This document shows, piece after piece, positions 16,790-24,362 of a stretch of 46,402 nucleotides of DNA (within the stretch, counting starts at the first letter, position 1; each line of letters opens with the position of its first letter). Under the pieces are notes generated by a model. The model did not search any database, had not been told where the DNA came from, and was given only the letters and a program-made list of their open reading frames with translations. The translations under genes and the position numbers were made by a program. The stretch is from the NCBI RefSeq assembly GCF_002234595.1, contig NZ_NMUL01000032.1, forward strand, positions 1 to 46,402, written 5' to 3'. This DNA comes from Amycolatopsis vastitatis (lineage in GTDB: Bacteria; Actinomycetota; Actinomycetes; Mycobacteriales; Pseudonocardiaceae).

Positions 16790-18559
16790 ATGAGCGTGGC
16801 GGAGACGACGGAGACGAGACCGCCGTCGGAAGCGGAGCCGGAGCGGCCGGGACCGGCCGGGACGGCGACCGCTAGGCGCGGGTGGCGGGGCAAGCTCGCC
16901 GCCGTGGCCGCGGTGCTCGGCGGGACCGCGCTGATCGCCGCGCACGCGTCGTTGTACGGCCGCTGGCTGATCGACGACGCGGCCATCACGTTCGCCTACT
17001 CGCGCAACGTCGCCGACGGCTTCGGGCCGGTGCTCCAGCCCGGCGCCGCGCCGGTCGAGGGGTACTCCAACCCGACCTGGATGGTCCTGCTCGCCCTCGG
17101 CAAGCTCGTCGGGCTGTTCGACCACGGCACGCTCTTCGGCGTCAACGACCAGATCCTCTTCCCGAAGGGGCTCGCGCTCGCCTGCTGCGCCGGCGTCCTC
17201 GTCCTGTTCTACTTCGGCGCGAAGACCCTCAGCCGCCGCCCGGCCCTGATCACCTTCGTCGCCGGTGCCTCGCTCGCCGCGATCCCGTCGTTCGTCATCT
17301 GGTGCTTCTCCGGGCTCGAGAACTCCTTCTACGCGCTCACCGTCGCCGCGCTCGCGGTGCTGATCCTGCGGGCCGTCCAGGGCGGCAGGCTCCTGGACAC
17401 CCAGGTCGCGCTCGGTACCGGCCTGATCGCCATGCTGGCCGCGCTGACCAGGCCCGACGGGATCATCTACGCCGGCGCCTACCCGATCGTCGCGGCGCTG
17501 TTCCTCAAGCGGGAGCTGCTCGGCCGCAGCATCCGCGCCGTCGTCGTCTCCGTCGCCGGCTTCGCCGTGCCGTACGGCGCGTACGTGATCTTCCGGTGGT
17601 TCGAGTTCGGCCGGCTGGTGCCCAACACCGCCGTCGCGAAGGGACAGGAGCCGCCGACCCTCGACGACCTCGCCCGTCCCGGCGAGATCGTGTCCTACGT
17701 CGGCTGGCTGGTCGTCGCGGTCGCCGTCGCGTGCCTGGTGATGCTGCTGGTCCGGCCGTCGCGGCTGCGCACCGGCCTGATCGCGCTGCTGGTGCCGTTC
17801 GGGCTCACCGTGGTCGCCTACATCGTGCTCGAGTTCGACTGGATGGGGCAGCTGCGGTTCGCCACCCCGGTCTGGACGCTCGGCGCTTTCGGCGGCGCGA
17901 TCGTGGTCGTCGAGGCACTGGCCGCGGCCCGGCTGCGCGGCCGGATCGTGCTCGCCTGCCTGCTCGTGGTGGCGCTGGTCAGCTCGGTGAGCGGGCTCTA
18001 CGACCAGGGCAAGAGCTACCGCGCCAACGTCAAGACGGCGATGTGCATCGTCGCCGAGCGCGACGCCCAGGCCATCAACGGCTTCGCGGACATCCTCAAG
18101 CTGCCCGACACCGCCCAGGTCGGCCTCATCGACCTCGGCGGGACGTCGCTGGGCAGCCGCATCCGGGTGCTCGACCTGGCCGGCCTCGGCGACAAGCCGA
18201 TCGCCGACTACCTGCACCGCGCCGACATGCAGGGCCTGCGCGACTACGTCTTCACCCAGGCCAAGCCCGAGCTGATCACGTTCATCGGCTCGTGGATCAC
18301 CACGCTGCAGTTCAACCAGGACCCGCGGTTCGAGCGCGACTACGCGACGATCTTCCTCAACCCGAAGATCGGCGACATGACCGTGGACTCGCGCAACTGG
18401 GTCAGCTACCACGTCCGCCGCGACCTGGTCGACGACACCAAGCTCGCGGAACTCCAGGCGTACGCGCAGAAGACGCTGCCGCCGATCCTGGAGCTGAACA
18501 AGACGGCGGGCCTGCGTGGCTGCGCGAACATCCAGCCGGGCATGAAGGTCGCCGCCTGA
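16790..18559 (+). CDS. GT-C fold membrane glycosyltransferase, AftB-like
   Basis: A 589-residue multi-pass membrane protein. After a charged, Pro-rich N-terminus (1-30) and one helix comes the extracytoplasmic loop YGRWLIDDAAITFAYSRN with the paired Asp residues typical of GT-C enzymes, then GAAPVEGYSNPTWM. About nine more helices follow and a soluble C-terminal domain (about 400-589). The pattern resembles the mycobacterial arabinofuranosyltransferase AftB, which uses decaprenyl-phosphoryl-arabinose to cap cell-wall arabinan; assignment is by motif only. GTG/ATG choice is clear: GGGGGAGG lies eight bases before ATG 16790. It is functionally foreign to the cox genes on both sides and ends at a strong terminator. 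Confidence 0.72.
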   Translation: MSVAETTETRPPSEAEPERPGPAGTATARRGWRGKLAAVAAVLGGTALIAAHASLYGRWLIDDAAITFAYSRNVADGFGPVLQPGAAPVEGYSNPTWMVLLALGKLVGLFDHGTLFGVNDQILFPKGLALACCAGVLVLFYFGAKTLSRRPALITFVAGASLAAIPSFVIWCFSGLENSFYALTVAALAVLILRAVQGGRLLDTQVALGTGLIAMLAALTRPDGIIYAGAYPIVAALFLKRELLGRSIRAVVVSVAGFAVPYGAYVIFRWFEFGRLVPNTAVAKGQEPPTLDDLARPGEIVSYVGWLVVAVAVACLVMLLVRPSRLRTGLIALLVPFGLTVVAYIVLEFDWMGQLRFATPVWTLGAFGGAIVVVEALAAARLRGRIVLACLLVVALVSSVSGLYDQGKSYRANVKTAMCIVAERDAQAINGFADILKLPDTAQVGLIDLGGTSLGSRIRVLDLAGLGDKPIADYLHRADMQGLRDYVFTQAKPELITFIGSWITTLQFNQDPRFERDYATIFLNPKIGDMTVDSRNWVSYHVRRDLVDDTKLAELQAYAQKTLPPILELNKTAGLRGCANIQPGMKVAA

Positions 18560-18571
18560 GGCCAAGCCGCG

Positions 18572-18621
18572 AAAGCGCCCGTCCCGGAAGTCCACAAAGG
18601 ACTTCCGGGACGGGCGCTTTT
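18572..18621 (+). terminator. Strong intrinsic terminator
   Basis: A perfect 22-bp stem (18572-18593 with 18599-18620) closes a five-base ACAAA loop, and the right arm runs into TTTTAATT. It begins 12 bases past the glycosyltransferase stop. It would block read-through from the coxD and glycosyltransferase genes into the tRNA and coxE region. Confidence 0.93.
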
Positions 18622-18699
18622 AATTGCGTTGCCCGCACCCGGGGGACTCGGGCATTCTTTTCCCAGCACAGCAGACGAGACCACCGAGAGGAGGAGATC

Positions 18700-18750
18700 G
18701 TGACCCGATACCGGAACCGCTGCGGCACGATCTCCCGCGCCGTTCGCTGA
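18700..18750 (+). CDS. Possible 16-residue peptide of unknown function
   Basis: A GTG at 18700 follows a textbook ribosome-binding site (GAGAGGAGGAGAT, gap about four bases) and opens a 17-codon frame ending at TGA 18748. The product would read VTRYRNRCGTISRAVR: five arginines, one cysteine, net charge about +5. I do not recognise it. It lies alone between a terminator and the tRNA gene, so it could be a leader peptide, a small cationic protein, or chance. The strength of the ribosome-binding site is the main reason to list it. No regulated structural gene is evident directly downstream. Confidence 0.4.
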   Translation: MTRYRNRCGTISRAVR

Positions 18751-18866
18751 AATTCCCTTTCTTTTCCGAGGCTCTTCGCGCCCACCCGCCGCTACCTTGG
18801 GTCGGCTGCGGCGAAGAGCGCGGTCTGCGCGCCCGCCCGGGGAGGGGTGTGTGCGCAGACCGCTCC
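18751..18866 (+). promoter_or_regulatory. tRNA leader with inverted repeat and possible -10 box
   Basis: TACCTT at 18793-18798 may be the -10 box of the tRNA gene. GCGGTCTGCGC (18820-18830) and GCGCAGACCGC (18853-18863) form a perfect 11-bp inverted repeat enclosing 22 bases, ending three bases before the tRNA. As RNA it would be a stable hairpin in the 5' leader, next to the RNase P cut site. Confidence 0.5.
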
Positions 18867-18940
18867 GTCCCGGTAGCTCAGCAGGACAGAGCGCGGCGCT
18901 ACGAACGCCGAGGTCCGAGGTTCGAATCCTCGCCGGGACA
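18867..18940 (+). tRNA. tRNA-Arg (anticodon ACG)
   Basis: The cloverleaf folds fully. The acceptor arm is GTCCCGG with CCGGGAC, the D arm GCTC...GAGC, the anticodon arm CGGCG-CTACGAA-CGCCG, and the T arm CGAGG-TTCGAAT-CCTCG. The loop gives anticodon ACG, read as ICG after deamination, serving CGT/CGC/CGA arginine codons. The discriminator is A and CCA is not encoded, as is common in actinomycetes. Confidence 0.97.
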
Positions 18941-18976
18941 CCGACAGTGCACCTCGAATGCGCGCACAATGGAGGC
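18941..18976 (+). promoter_or_regulatory. Promoter for leaderless coxE-xdhC mRNA
   Basis: CCGACA (18941-18946) and CACAAT (18965-18970), 18 bases apart, match -35 and -10 boxes at four of six positions each. ATG 18977 lies six bases after the -10 box. A GGAGG at 18971-18975 is only one base from the ATG, too close to work as a ribosome-binding site, which favours a leaderless start. The promoter begins at the base following the tRNA. Confidence 0.45.
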
Positions 18977-20089
18977 ATGACCACCGCCGCCGACCCCGTC
19001 GCCGGTTACGCCGGGTTCGCCGCCGCACTGCGCGAAGCCGGTGTCGCCTGCGACGCGCACCGCGTACAGGCGTACCTGGCGGCCGTCGCCGAGGTCGACG
19101 TCGCCGAGCCCACGCAGCTGTACTGGGCCGGCCGGCTGACCCTGTGTTCGAGCCCGGACGACCTGCCGTACTACGAAGAGGCGTTCGGCCAGTGGTTTTC
19201 CCTCGAGCCGCCGGCCCCGCAGCGCGCGAAGGCCGCCGTTCCGAAGCAGGCTCGGATCGCGCCCCTCGTCGACGCGGAAGGCGGCGACGCCGAGGGCGGT
19301 GACGGTCACGACCAGCTCAAGGTCGCCGCGAGTGCCCAAGAGGTGCTGCGCCACCGCGACCTCGCCGCCCTGACCACCGCCGAGCGCGAACACCTCCGCG
19401 AGCTGCTCGCCACCCTCCGCCCGCGACCGCCGCGGAGGCCGGCCGCGCGGAAGACCCCGTCGCGGCGGGGGCGGCTCGATCCTTCGCGGACCCTGCGGGC
19501 GATGCTCGCCAGCGGGGGCGAACCCCGGAAACTCGCGCACGTCCGGCGCGGCAGCAGGCCCCGGCGGATCGTGCTGCTCATCGACGTCTCGGGGTCGATG
19601 AGCCCGTACGCCGACGCCTTGCTGCGGTTCGCGCACGTCCTCACGCGGTCCGCTCCGCAGTTCGTCGAGGTGTTCACGCTCGGCACGCGGCTGACCCGGG
19701 TGTCGCGCCAGCTGCGCCAGCGCGACCCGGAACGCGCGATGCTCGCGGCGGGCTCGGCGGTGCCGGACTTCGCGGGCGGCACCCGGCTCGGCGAGACGCT
19801 GCGGGCGTTCCTCGACCGCTGGGGGCAGCGCGGTGTGGCGCGCCGCGCCGTGGTCACCGTGTTCTCCGACGGCTGGGAACGCGGCGACACCGCGCTGCTC
19901 GGCGAACAGCTCGCCCGGCTGCGCCGGCTCGCGCACGCCGTATTCTGGGTGAATCCGCACGCCGGCCGCGCGGGGTACGCGCCGGTCCAATCGGGCATCG
20001 TCGCCGCGCTGCCCCACATCGACCGGCTGCTGGCCGGGCACACCCTGGCCACATTGGAACGACTGCTCGGGGAGATTTCCGATGCGTGA
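18977..20089 (+). CDS. coxE: VWA-domain protein, CoxE-like
   Basis: The 370-residue protein has an N-terminal helical CoxE domain (about 1-150, LYWAGRLTLCSSPDDLPYYEEAF), a basic Pro/Arg-rich linker (150-195), and a C-terminal von Willebrand A domain. The MIDAS motif is Asp203-x-Ser205-x-Ser207 in LLIDVSGSMSPYADALLRFAH, with a supporting VFSDGWERGD near 295. It is the usual partner of CoxD-type MoxR ATPases in maturing molybdenum hydroxylases. The start overlaps no gene. The stop overlaps the xdhC start by eight bases, so those two are coupled. Confidence 0.87.
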   Translation: MTTAADPVAGYAGFAAALREAGVACDAHRVQAYLAAVAEVDVAEPTQLYWAGRLTLCSSPDDLPYYEEAFGQWFSLEPPAPQRAKAAVPKQARIAPLVDAEGGDAEGGDGHDQLKVAASAQEVLRHRDLAALTTAEREHLRELLATLRPRPPRRPAARKTPSRRGRLDPSRTLRAMLASGGEPRKLAHVRRGSRPRRIVLLIDVSGSMSPYADALLRFAHVLTRSAPQFVEVFTLGTRLTRVSRQLRQRDPERAMLAAGSAVPDFAGGTRLGETLRAFLDRWGQRGVARRAVVTVFSDGWERGDTALLGEQLARLRRLAHAVFWVNPHAGRAGYAPVQSGIVAALPHIDRLLAGHTLATLERLLGEISDA

Positions 20090-21194
20090 CGTACTGGACG
20101 ACGTGTTCCGCCGCTGGTCGGCGGGGGAGACGGTCGGGCTCGGCACCGTGGTCGCCACCTTTTCTTCGGCGCCGCGGGCGCCCGGCGCCGCGATGGTCGT
20201 CGCCGGGGACGGCACCGTCGCGGGCAGCGTGTCCGGCGGCTGTGTCGAAGGCGCGGTCTACGAGCTGGCGCAGGAGGTCGTCGCCGAGCGGAAGCCGGTG
20301 CTGCAGCGCTACGGCGTCACCGACGACGACGCGTTCGCGGTGGGCCTGACCTGCGGCGGGATCATCGACATCTACGTCGAGCCGGTCGACCGCGAGTCGA
20401 TGCCGGAGCTCGGCGAGGTCGTCGCCTCCGTGCGCGGGGGCGAGCCGGTCGCGGTCGTCACGATCATCGAGCACGAACGCGAAGGCCTGGTCGGCGAGCA
20501 CATGATCGTGTGGCCGGACCGCACGGCGGGTTCGCTGGGCTCGTCGCGGATGGACGACGCGGTGGCCGACGACGCGCGCGGCCTGCTGGCCAGCGGCCGC
20601 ACCGGCACCCTGCACTACGGCCCGGACGGGCAGCGCCGCGGCGAGGGGATGGCGGTGTTCGTCAACTCCTTCGAGCCGCCGCCGCGGCTCCTGGTCTTCG
20701 GCGCGATCGACTTCGCCGCCGCGATGGCGCGCATGGGCGCCTACCTCGGTTACCAGGTCACGGTGTGCGACGCGCGGCCGGTGTTCGCCACCGCCAGCCG
20801 GTTCCCGGACGCGCACGAGGTCGTCGTCGACTGGCCGCACCGCTACCTGCGTGCGGAGGCCGACGCCGGCCGCATCGACCAGCGCACCGCGATCGCGGTG
20901 CTCACCCACGACCCCAAGTTCGACGTCCCGCTGCTGGAGGTCGCGCTGCGCCTGGACGTCGGCTACGTCGGCGCGATGGGCTCCCGCAAGACCCACGACG
21001 ACCGCTTCGCGCGCCTGCGCGAGGCGGGGATCACCGAGGCGGAGCTGGAGAAGCTGTCTTCGCCGATCGGCCTCGACCTGGGGGCGCGCACGCCGGAGGA
21101 GACGGCGGTGTCGATCGCGGCGGAGATCATCGCGCTCCGCTGGGGCGGCGGCGGCAAGCGGCTCGCGGAGCTTTCCGGGCGGATCCACGGCTGA
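20082..21194 (+). CDS. xdhC: XdhC/CoxI-family molybdenum cofactor insertion protein
   Basis: The 370-residue protein has an N-terminal XdhC_CoxI domain (about 10-90, SAPRAPGAAMVV, GSVSGGCVEGAVYE, GLTCGGIIDIY) and a C-terminal Rossmann-type XdhC domain (about 195-345, RLLVFGAIDFAAAMARMGAYLGYQVTVCDARPVFA, YVGAMGSRKTHDDR). The family binds molybdenum cofactor and helps sulfurate and insert it in xanthine dehydrogenase-type enzymes. The usual first Rossmann glycines are partly replaced (FGAIDFA). It is translationally coupled to coxE. A 202-bp regulatory gap separates it from coxS. Confidence 0.92.
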   Translation: MRDVLDDVFRRWSAGETVGLGTVVATFSSAPRAPGAAMVVAGDGTVAGSVSGGCVEGAVYELAQEVVAERKPVLQRYGVTDDDAFAVGLTCGGIIDIYVEPVDRESMPELGEVVASVRGGEPVAVVTIIEHEREGLVGEHMIVWPDRTAGSLGSSRMDDAVADDARGLLASGRTGTLHYGPDGQRRGEGMAVFVNSFEPPPRLLVFGAIDFAAAMARMGAYLGYQVTVCDARPVFATASRFPDAHEVVVDWPHRYLRAEADAGRIDQRTAIAVLTHDPKFDVPLLEVALRLDVGYVGAMGSRKTHDDRFARLREAGITEAELEKLSSPIGLDLGARTPEETAVSIAAEIIALRWGGGGKRLAELSGRIHG

Positions 21195-21342
21195 CGCCGG
21201 AGGGGGCCGATAAAAGTTCACCCGTCCGGATGTCCGCACATGCGGAGTCGTGTCGCGTCTCGACGCGTATCTGCGGAACCAGTAGTTGAACGTGTGACAT
21301 CAGGGCTTGTCGGCGCGAAGGTCGCGTAGCACGCTCGGGGTT

Positions 21343-21358
21343 TGTGAGCCCGATCACT
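21343..21358 (+). promoter_or_regulatory. CRP/GlxR-like binding site upstream of coxS
   Basis: TGTGA-N6-TCACT matches the TGTGA-N6-TCACA consensus of CRP-family regulators (GlxR in actinobacteria) in all but the last base, and GTGA/TCAC is perfectly symmetric. It lies 39 bases before the coxS start, in the 202-bp gap after xdhC. No other strong promoter element could be fixed in this gap. TTGAAC (21285-21290) is a possible -35 box farther upstream. Confidence 0.55.
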
Positions 21359-21396
21359 GTCGGGCAGGCCGTTCCCGAACCGCTTTTGGAGGCCTG

Positions 21397-21921
21397 ATGC
21401 GCATCACCGTCACCGTCGACGGGACGAAGTACACCGACGAAGTCGAACCCCGCACCCTGCTCGTGCAGTACCTGCGGGAGCGGCTCGGCAAGGTCGGCAC
21501 CGTCGTCGGCTGCGACACCAGCAACTGTGGCGCGTGCACCGTCCACCTGGACGGGCACAGCGTGAAGTCCTGCTCCGTGCTGGCCGTCCAGGCCGACGGC
21601 TGCGAGGTCACCACCATCGAAGGTCTCGCCCGCGACGGCAAGCTGCACCCGGTGCAGCAGGCCTTCCACGACAACCACGCGCTGCAGTGCGGGTTCTGCA
21701 CGCCCGGGATGATCATGCAGTCGATCGACCTGCTGGCCGACAACCCCGACCCGGACGAGCACGCCGTCCGCGAGGGGCTGGAAGGAAACCTCTGCCGCTG
21801 CACCGGCTACCAGAACATCGTCCGCGCGGTCCGGGACGCCGCGAAGCACATGAGTCCCGGCGCCGGCCCCGAAGCCGAGCGGATCGCCGAGAACAAGCAT
21901 GTCGGCGTGGGTGGTGACTGA
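21397..21921 (+). CDS. coxS: Molybdenum hydroxylase 2Fe-2S subunit (CoxS type)
   Basis: The 174-residue iron-sulfur subunit passes electrons from the molybdenum site to FAD. Cluster II uses Cys39, Cys44, Cys47 and Cys59 (GCDTSNCGACTVH...KSC) and cluster I uses Cys98, Cys101, Cys133 and Cys135 (QCGFC...LCRCTGYQN). All eight ligands are present. The C-terminal tail is about 15 residues longer than the core domain. GGAGG at 21388-21392 supports ATG 21397. The stop overlaps the coxL start (TGATG). It heads the coxS-L-M gene set. Confidence 0.96.
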   Translation: MRITVTVDGTKYTDEVEPRTLLVQYLRERLGKVGTVVGCDTSNCGACTVHLDGHSVKSCSVLAVQADGCEVTTIEGLARDGKLHPVQQAFHDNHALQCGFCTPGMIMQSIDLLADNPDPDEHAVREGLEGNLCRCTGYQNIVRAVRDAAKHMSPGAGPEAERIAENKHVGVGGD

Positions 21922-24362
21922 TGACCGCCACGATCGAACCGGAGGTCGGGAAGTCTCGCCGCCGCAAGGAGGACGAGCGGCTGATCACCGGCCGCACCCG
22001 CTGGACCGACAACATCACGCTGCCCGGCATGCTGCACCTGGCGGTGCTGCGCAGCCCGTACGCGCACGCGAAGATCGTCTCGATCGACACGTCGGCGGCG
22101 AAGAGCGCGTCCGGTGTCATCGCCGTCTACACCGCCGAGGACCTCGATCCGGACGGTGCGTTCGGCATGCCCTGCGCGTGGCCGATCACGCCCGACATGA
22201 AGGCGCCGCGCCGCCCGGTGCTGGCCGCCGGGACGGTCAACTTCGCCGGTGAGGGCGTCGCGGTCGTCGTCGCGCGGTCGTCGGCCGAAGCGCACGACGC
22301 GCTCGAGGAGATCGACGTCGAATACGACGAGCTGCCGGTCATCCTCGACATGGAAGCCGCCATCGCCGACGGTGCGCCGCTGGTCCACGAAGACCTGGGC
22401 ACCAACACGAACGCGGTCTGGAAGTTCGACTCCGCCGAGGCGGGCACCGGCGGCAACGTCGAGGACGCGATCAGCTCGTCGGAGGTCGTGCTCAAGCGCC
22501 GCTTCCGCCAGCAGCGCCTGGTCCCGGCCTTCATGGAGCCGCGCGCGTGCGTCGTCGACCCGACCAGCGCGCAGATCACCGTGTGGTCGGCCACGCAGAT
22601 CCCGCACATCCTGCGTGTGATGTCGGCGCTGACGCTCGGTATCCCCGAGCACAAGCTGCGCGTGATCGCCCCGGACGTCGGCGGCGGCTTCGGCGGCAAG
22701 ATCGGCGTCCTGCCCGAAGAGATGATGTCGCTGCTCATCGCGCAGAAGCTCGGCAAACCGGTCAAGTGGAACGAGACGCGGTCGGAGACCATGCTCGCCG
22801 CCCACCACGGCCGCGACCAGATCCAGGACATCACCATTTCGGCGACCCGCGACGGCCGGGTCACCGGCCTGAAGGTCGAGCTGCTCGCCAACCTCGGCGC
22901 GTACAACGGCCTGGTCGGCCCGGGCGTCCCGATCCTCGGCGCGTTCATGTTCAACGCGATCTACAAGATCCCGGCGTACCACTTCGCGTGCACCAACGTG
23001 TACACGACGACGACGCTGACCGACGCCTACCGCGGCGCCGGCCGCCCGGAAGCGACGTTCGCGATCGAGCGGATCATGGACGAACTCGCCGTCGAACTGG
23101 GCATGGACCCCCTGGAACTGCGCGAGAAGAACTGGATCAAGCACGAGGAGTTCCCGTTCACCACGGTGTGCGGGCTGACCTACGACTCCGGCAACTACGA
23201 GGCCGCGACCGAGAAGGCCAAGCAGCTCTTCGACTACGACGGCCTGCGCGCCGAGCAGGAGAATCGCCGCGCGGCGAAGGACAAGGTGCAGCTCGGCATC
23301 GGCATCTCGACGTTCACCGAGATGTGCGGGCTGGCGCCGTCGCGGGTGCTCGGCTCGCTCGACTACGGCGCCGGCGGCTGGGAGTACGCGTCGATCCGGA
23401 TGCTGCCCACCGGCAAGGTGGAGGTCACCACGGGCGCGTCCGCGCACGGCCAGGGCCACGAGACGGCGTGGAGCCAGATCGTCGCCGACCAGCTGGGTGT
23501 CGCGTTCGAGGACGTCGAGATCCTGCACGGCGACACGCAGTCCTCGCACAAGGGCCTGGACACCTACGGCTCGCGGTCGCTGGTCGTCGGCGGGATCGCC
23601 ATCGTCAAGGCGGCGGAGAAAGTCGTCGCCAAGGCCAAGCCGATCGCGGCGCACCTGCTCGAATGCGCCGAGGACGATCTGGAGTTCGCCGGCGGCAAGT
23701 TCACCGTGAAGGGCACCGACACGTCCACGACCATGGGCGACGTCGCGCTCGCGACGTTCTTCGCGCACAACCTGCCGGACGGGGTCGAGCCGTCGCTCGA
23801 CTCGGACGCGACTTTCGACCCGGAGAACTTCTCGTTCCCGCACGGCACGCACCTGTGCGCGGCCGAGGTGGACACCGAGACCGGCCGGATCAAGCTGCGC
23901 TCGTACGTCTGCGTCGACGACGTCGGCGTCGCGGTGAACCCGCTCATCGTCGAGGGGCAGGTGCACGGCGGGCTCGCGCAGGGCATCGCGCAGGCGCTGT
24001 TCGAAGGCACCGAGCACGACGAGAGCGGCACGCTCACCACCGGCACGTTCGCCGACTACCTGCTGCCCTCGGCGGCCGACCTGCCGTCGTTCACCACCGA
24101 CCGCACGGAAACGCCGTCGACGACGAACCCGCTCGGCGCGAAGGGTGTCGGCGAGGCGGGGACCATCGCGTCCACCCCGGCGGTGGTCAACGCGGTGATC
24201 GACGCGGTGCGCCCGTTCGGGGTCGACGACATCGAGATGCCGCTGACCCCGATGCGGGTGTGGCACGCCATCCAGCACGGCACCACCGACGCGGGCGGCC
24301 CCGGCCGCGGCGAAGCGGGCGGCGGGCTCGGTTCCATCGACGCCACCGGAGGTGCGCAGTGA
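21921..24362 (+). CDS. coxL: Molybdenum hydroxylase large subunit, CoxL form II type
   Basis: This 813-residue subunit binds molybdopterin-cytosine dinucleotide. It has the N-terminal a/b hammerhead domain (about 20-130), GGGFGGKIG near 255-262, the active-site loop AYRGAGR at 369-375, QGHETAWSQI near 513, and catalytic Glu745 in KGVGEAGTI. AYRGAGR marks CoxL form II; true aerobic CO dehydrogenase (form I) has AYXCSFR with the copper-binding cysteine, absent here. The substrate is therefore probably not CO but an aldehyde, purine or N-heteroaromatic; this cannot be read. The S-L-M order also fits form II. Confidence 0.94.
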   Translation: MTATIEPEVGKSRRRKEDERLITGRTRWTDNITLPGMLHLAVLRSPYAHAKIVSIDTSAAKSASGVIAVYTAEDLDPDGAFGMPCAWPITPDMKAPRRPVLAAGTVNFAGEGVAVVVARSSAEAHDALEEIDVEYDELPVILDMEAAIADGAPLVHEDLGTNTNAVWKFDSAEAGTGGNVEDAISSSEVVLKRRFRQQRLVPAFMEPRACVVDPTSAQITVWSATQIPHILRVMSALTLGIPEHKLRVIAPDVGGGFGGKIGVLPEEMMSLLIAQKLGKPVKWNETRSETMLAAHHGRDQIQDITISATRDGRVTGLKVELLANLGAYNGLVGPGVPILGAFMFNAIYKIPAYHFACTNVYTTTTLTDAYRGAGRPEATFAIERIMDELAVELGMDPLELREKNWIKHEEFPFTTVCGLTYDSGNYEAATEKAKQLFDYDGLRAEQENRRAAKDKVQLGIGISTFTEMCGLAPSRVLGSLDYGAGGWEYASIRMLPTGKVEVTTGASAHGQGHETAWSQIVADQLGVAFEDVEILHGDTQSSHKGLDTYGSRSLVVGGIAIVKAAEKVVAKAKPIAAHLLECAEDDLEFAGGKFTVKGTDTSTTMGDVALATFFAHNLPDGVEPSLDSDATFDPENFSFPHGTHLCAAEVDTETGRIKLRSYVCVDDVGVAVNPLIVEGQVHGGLAQGIAQALFEGTEHDESGTLTTGTFADYLLPSAADLPSFTTDRTETPSTTNPLGAKGVGEAGTIASTPAVVNAVIDAVRPFGVDDIEMPLTPMRVWHAIQHGTTDAGGPGRGEAGGGLGSIDATGGAQ

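Noticed and set aside
16598..18595. 665-codon minus-strand frame opposite the glycosyltransferase.
   Set aside because: Composition is Gln/Arg/Asp-biased with no domain pattern. The plus-strand product has coherent membrane helices and a GT-C motif.
18867..18940. tRNA-Arg as an integration site of a mobile element.
   Set aside because: No integrase, phage gene or direct repeat of the tRNA 3' end was found nearby; the flanking genes are cox-type and cell-wall genes.
21807..24278. 823-codon minus-strand frame opposite coxL.
   Set aside because: Mirror-frame artefact of a long high-GC gene; the plus-strand protein has all molybdenum hydroxylase motifs.
21921..24362. Reading CoxL as a true aerobic CO dehydrogenase.
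   Set aside because: The active-site loop is AYRGAGR, not the form I AYXCSFR with the copper-ligand cysteine.
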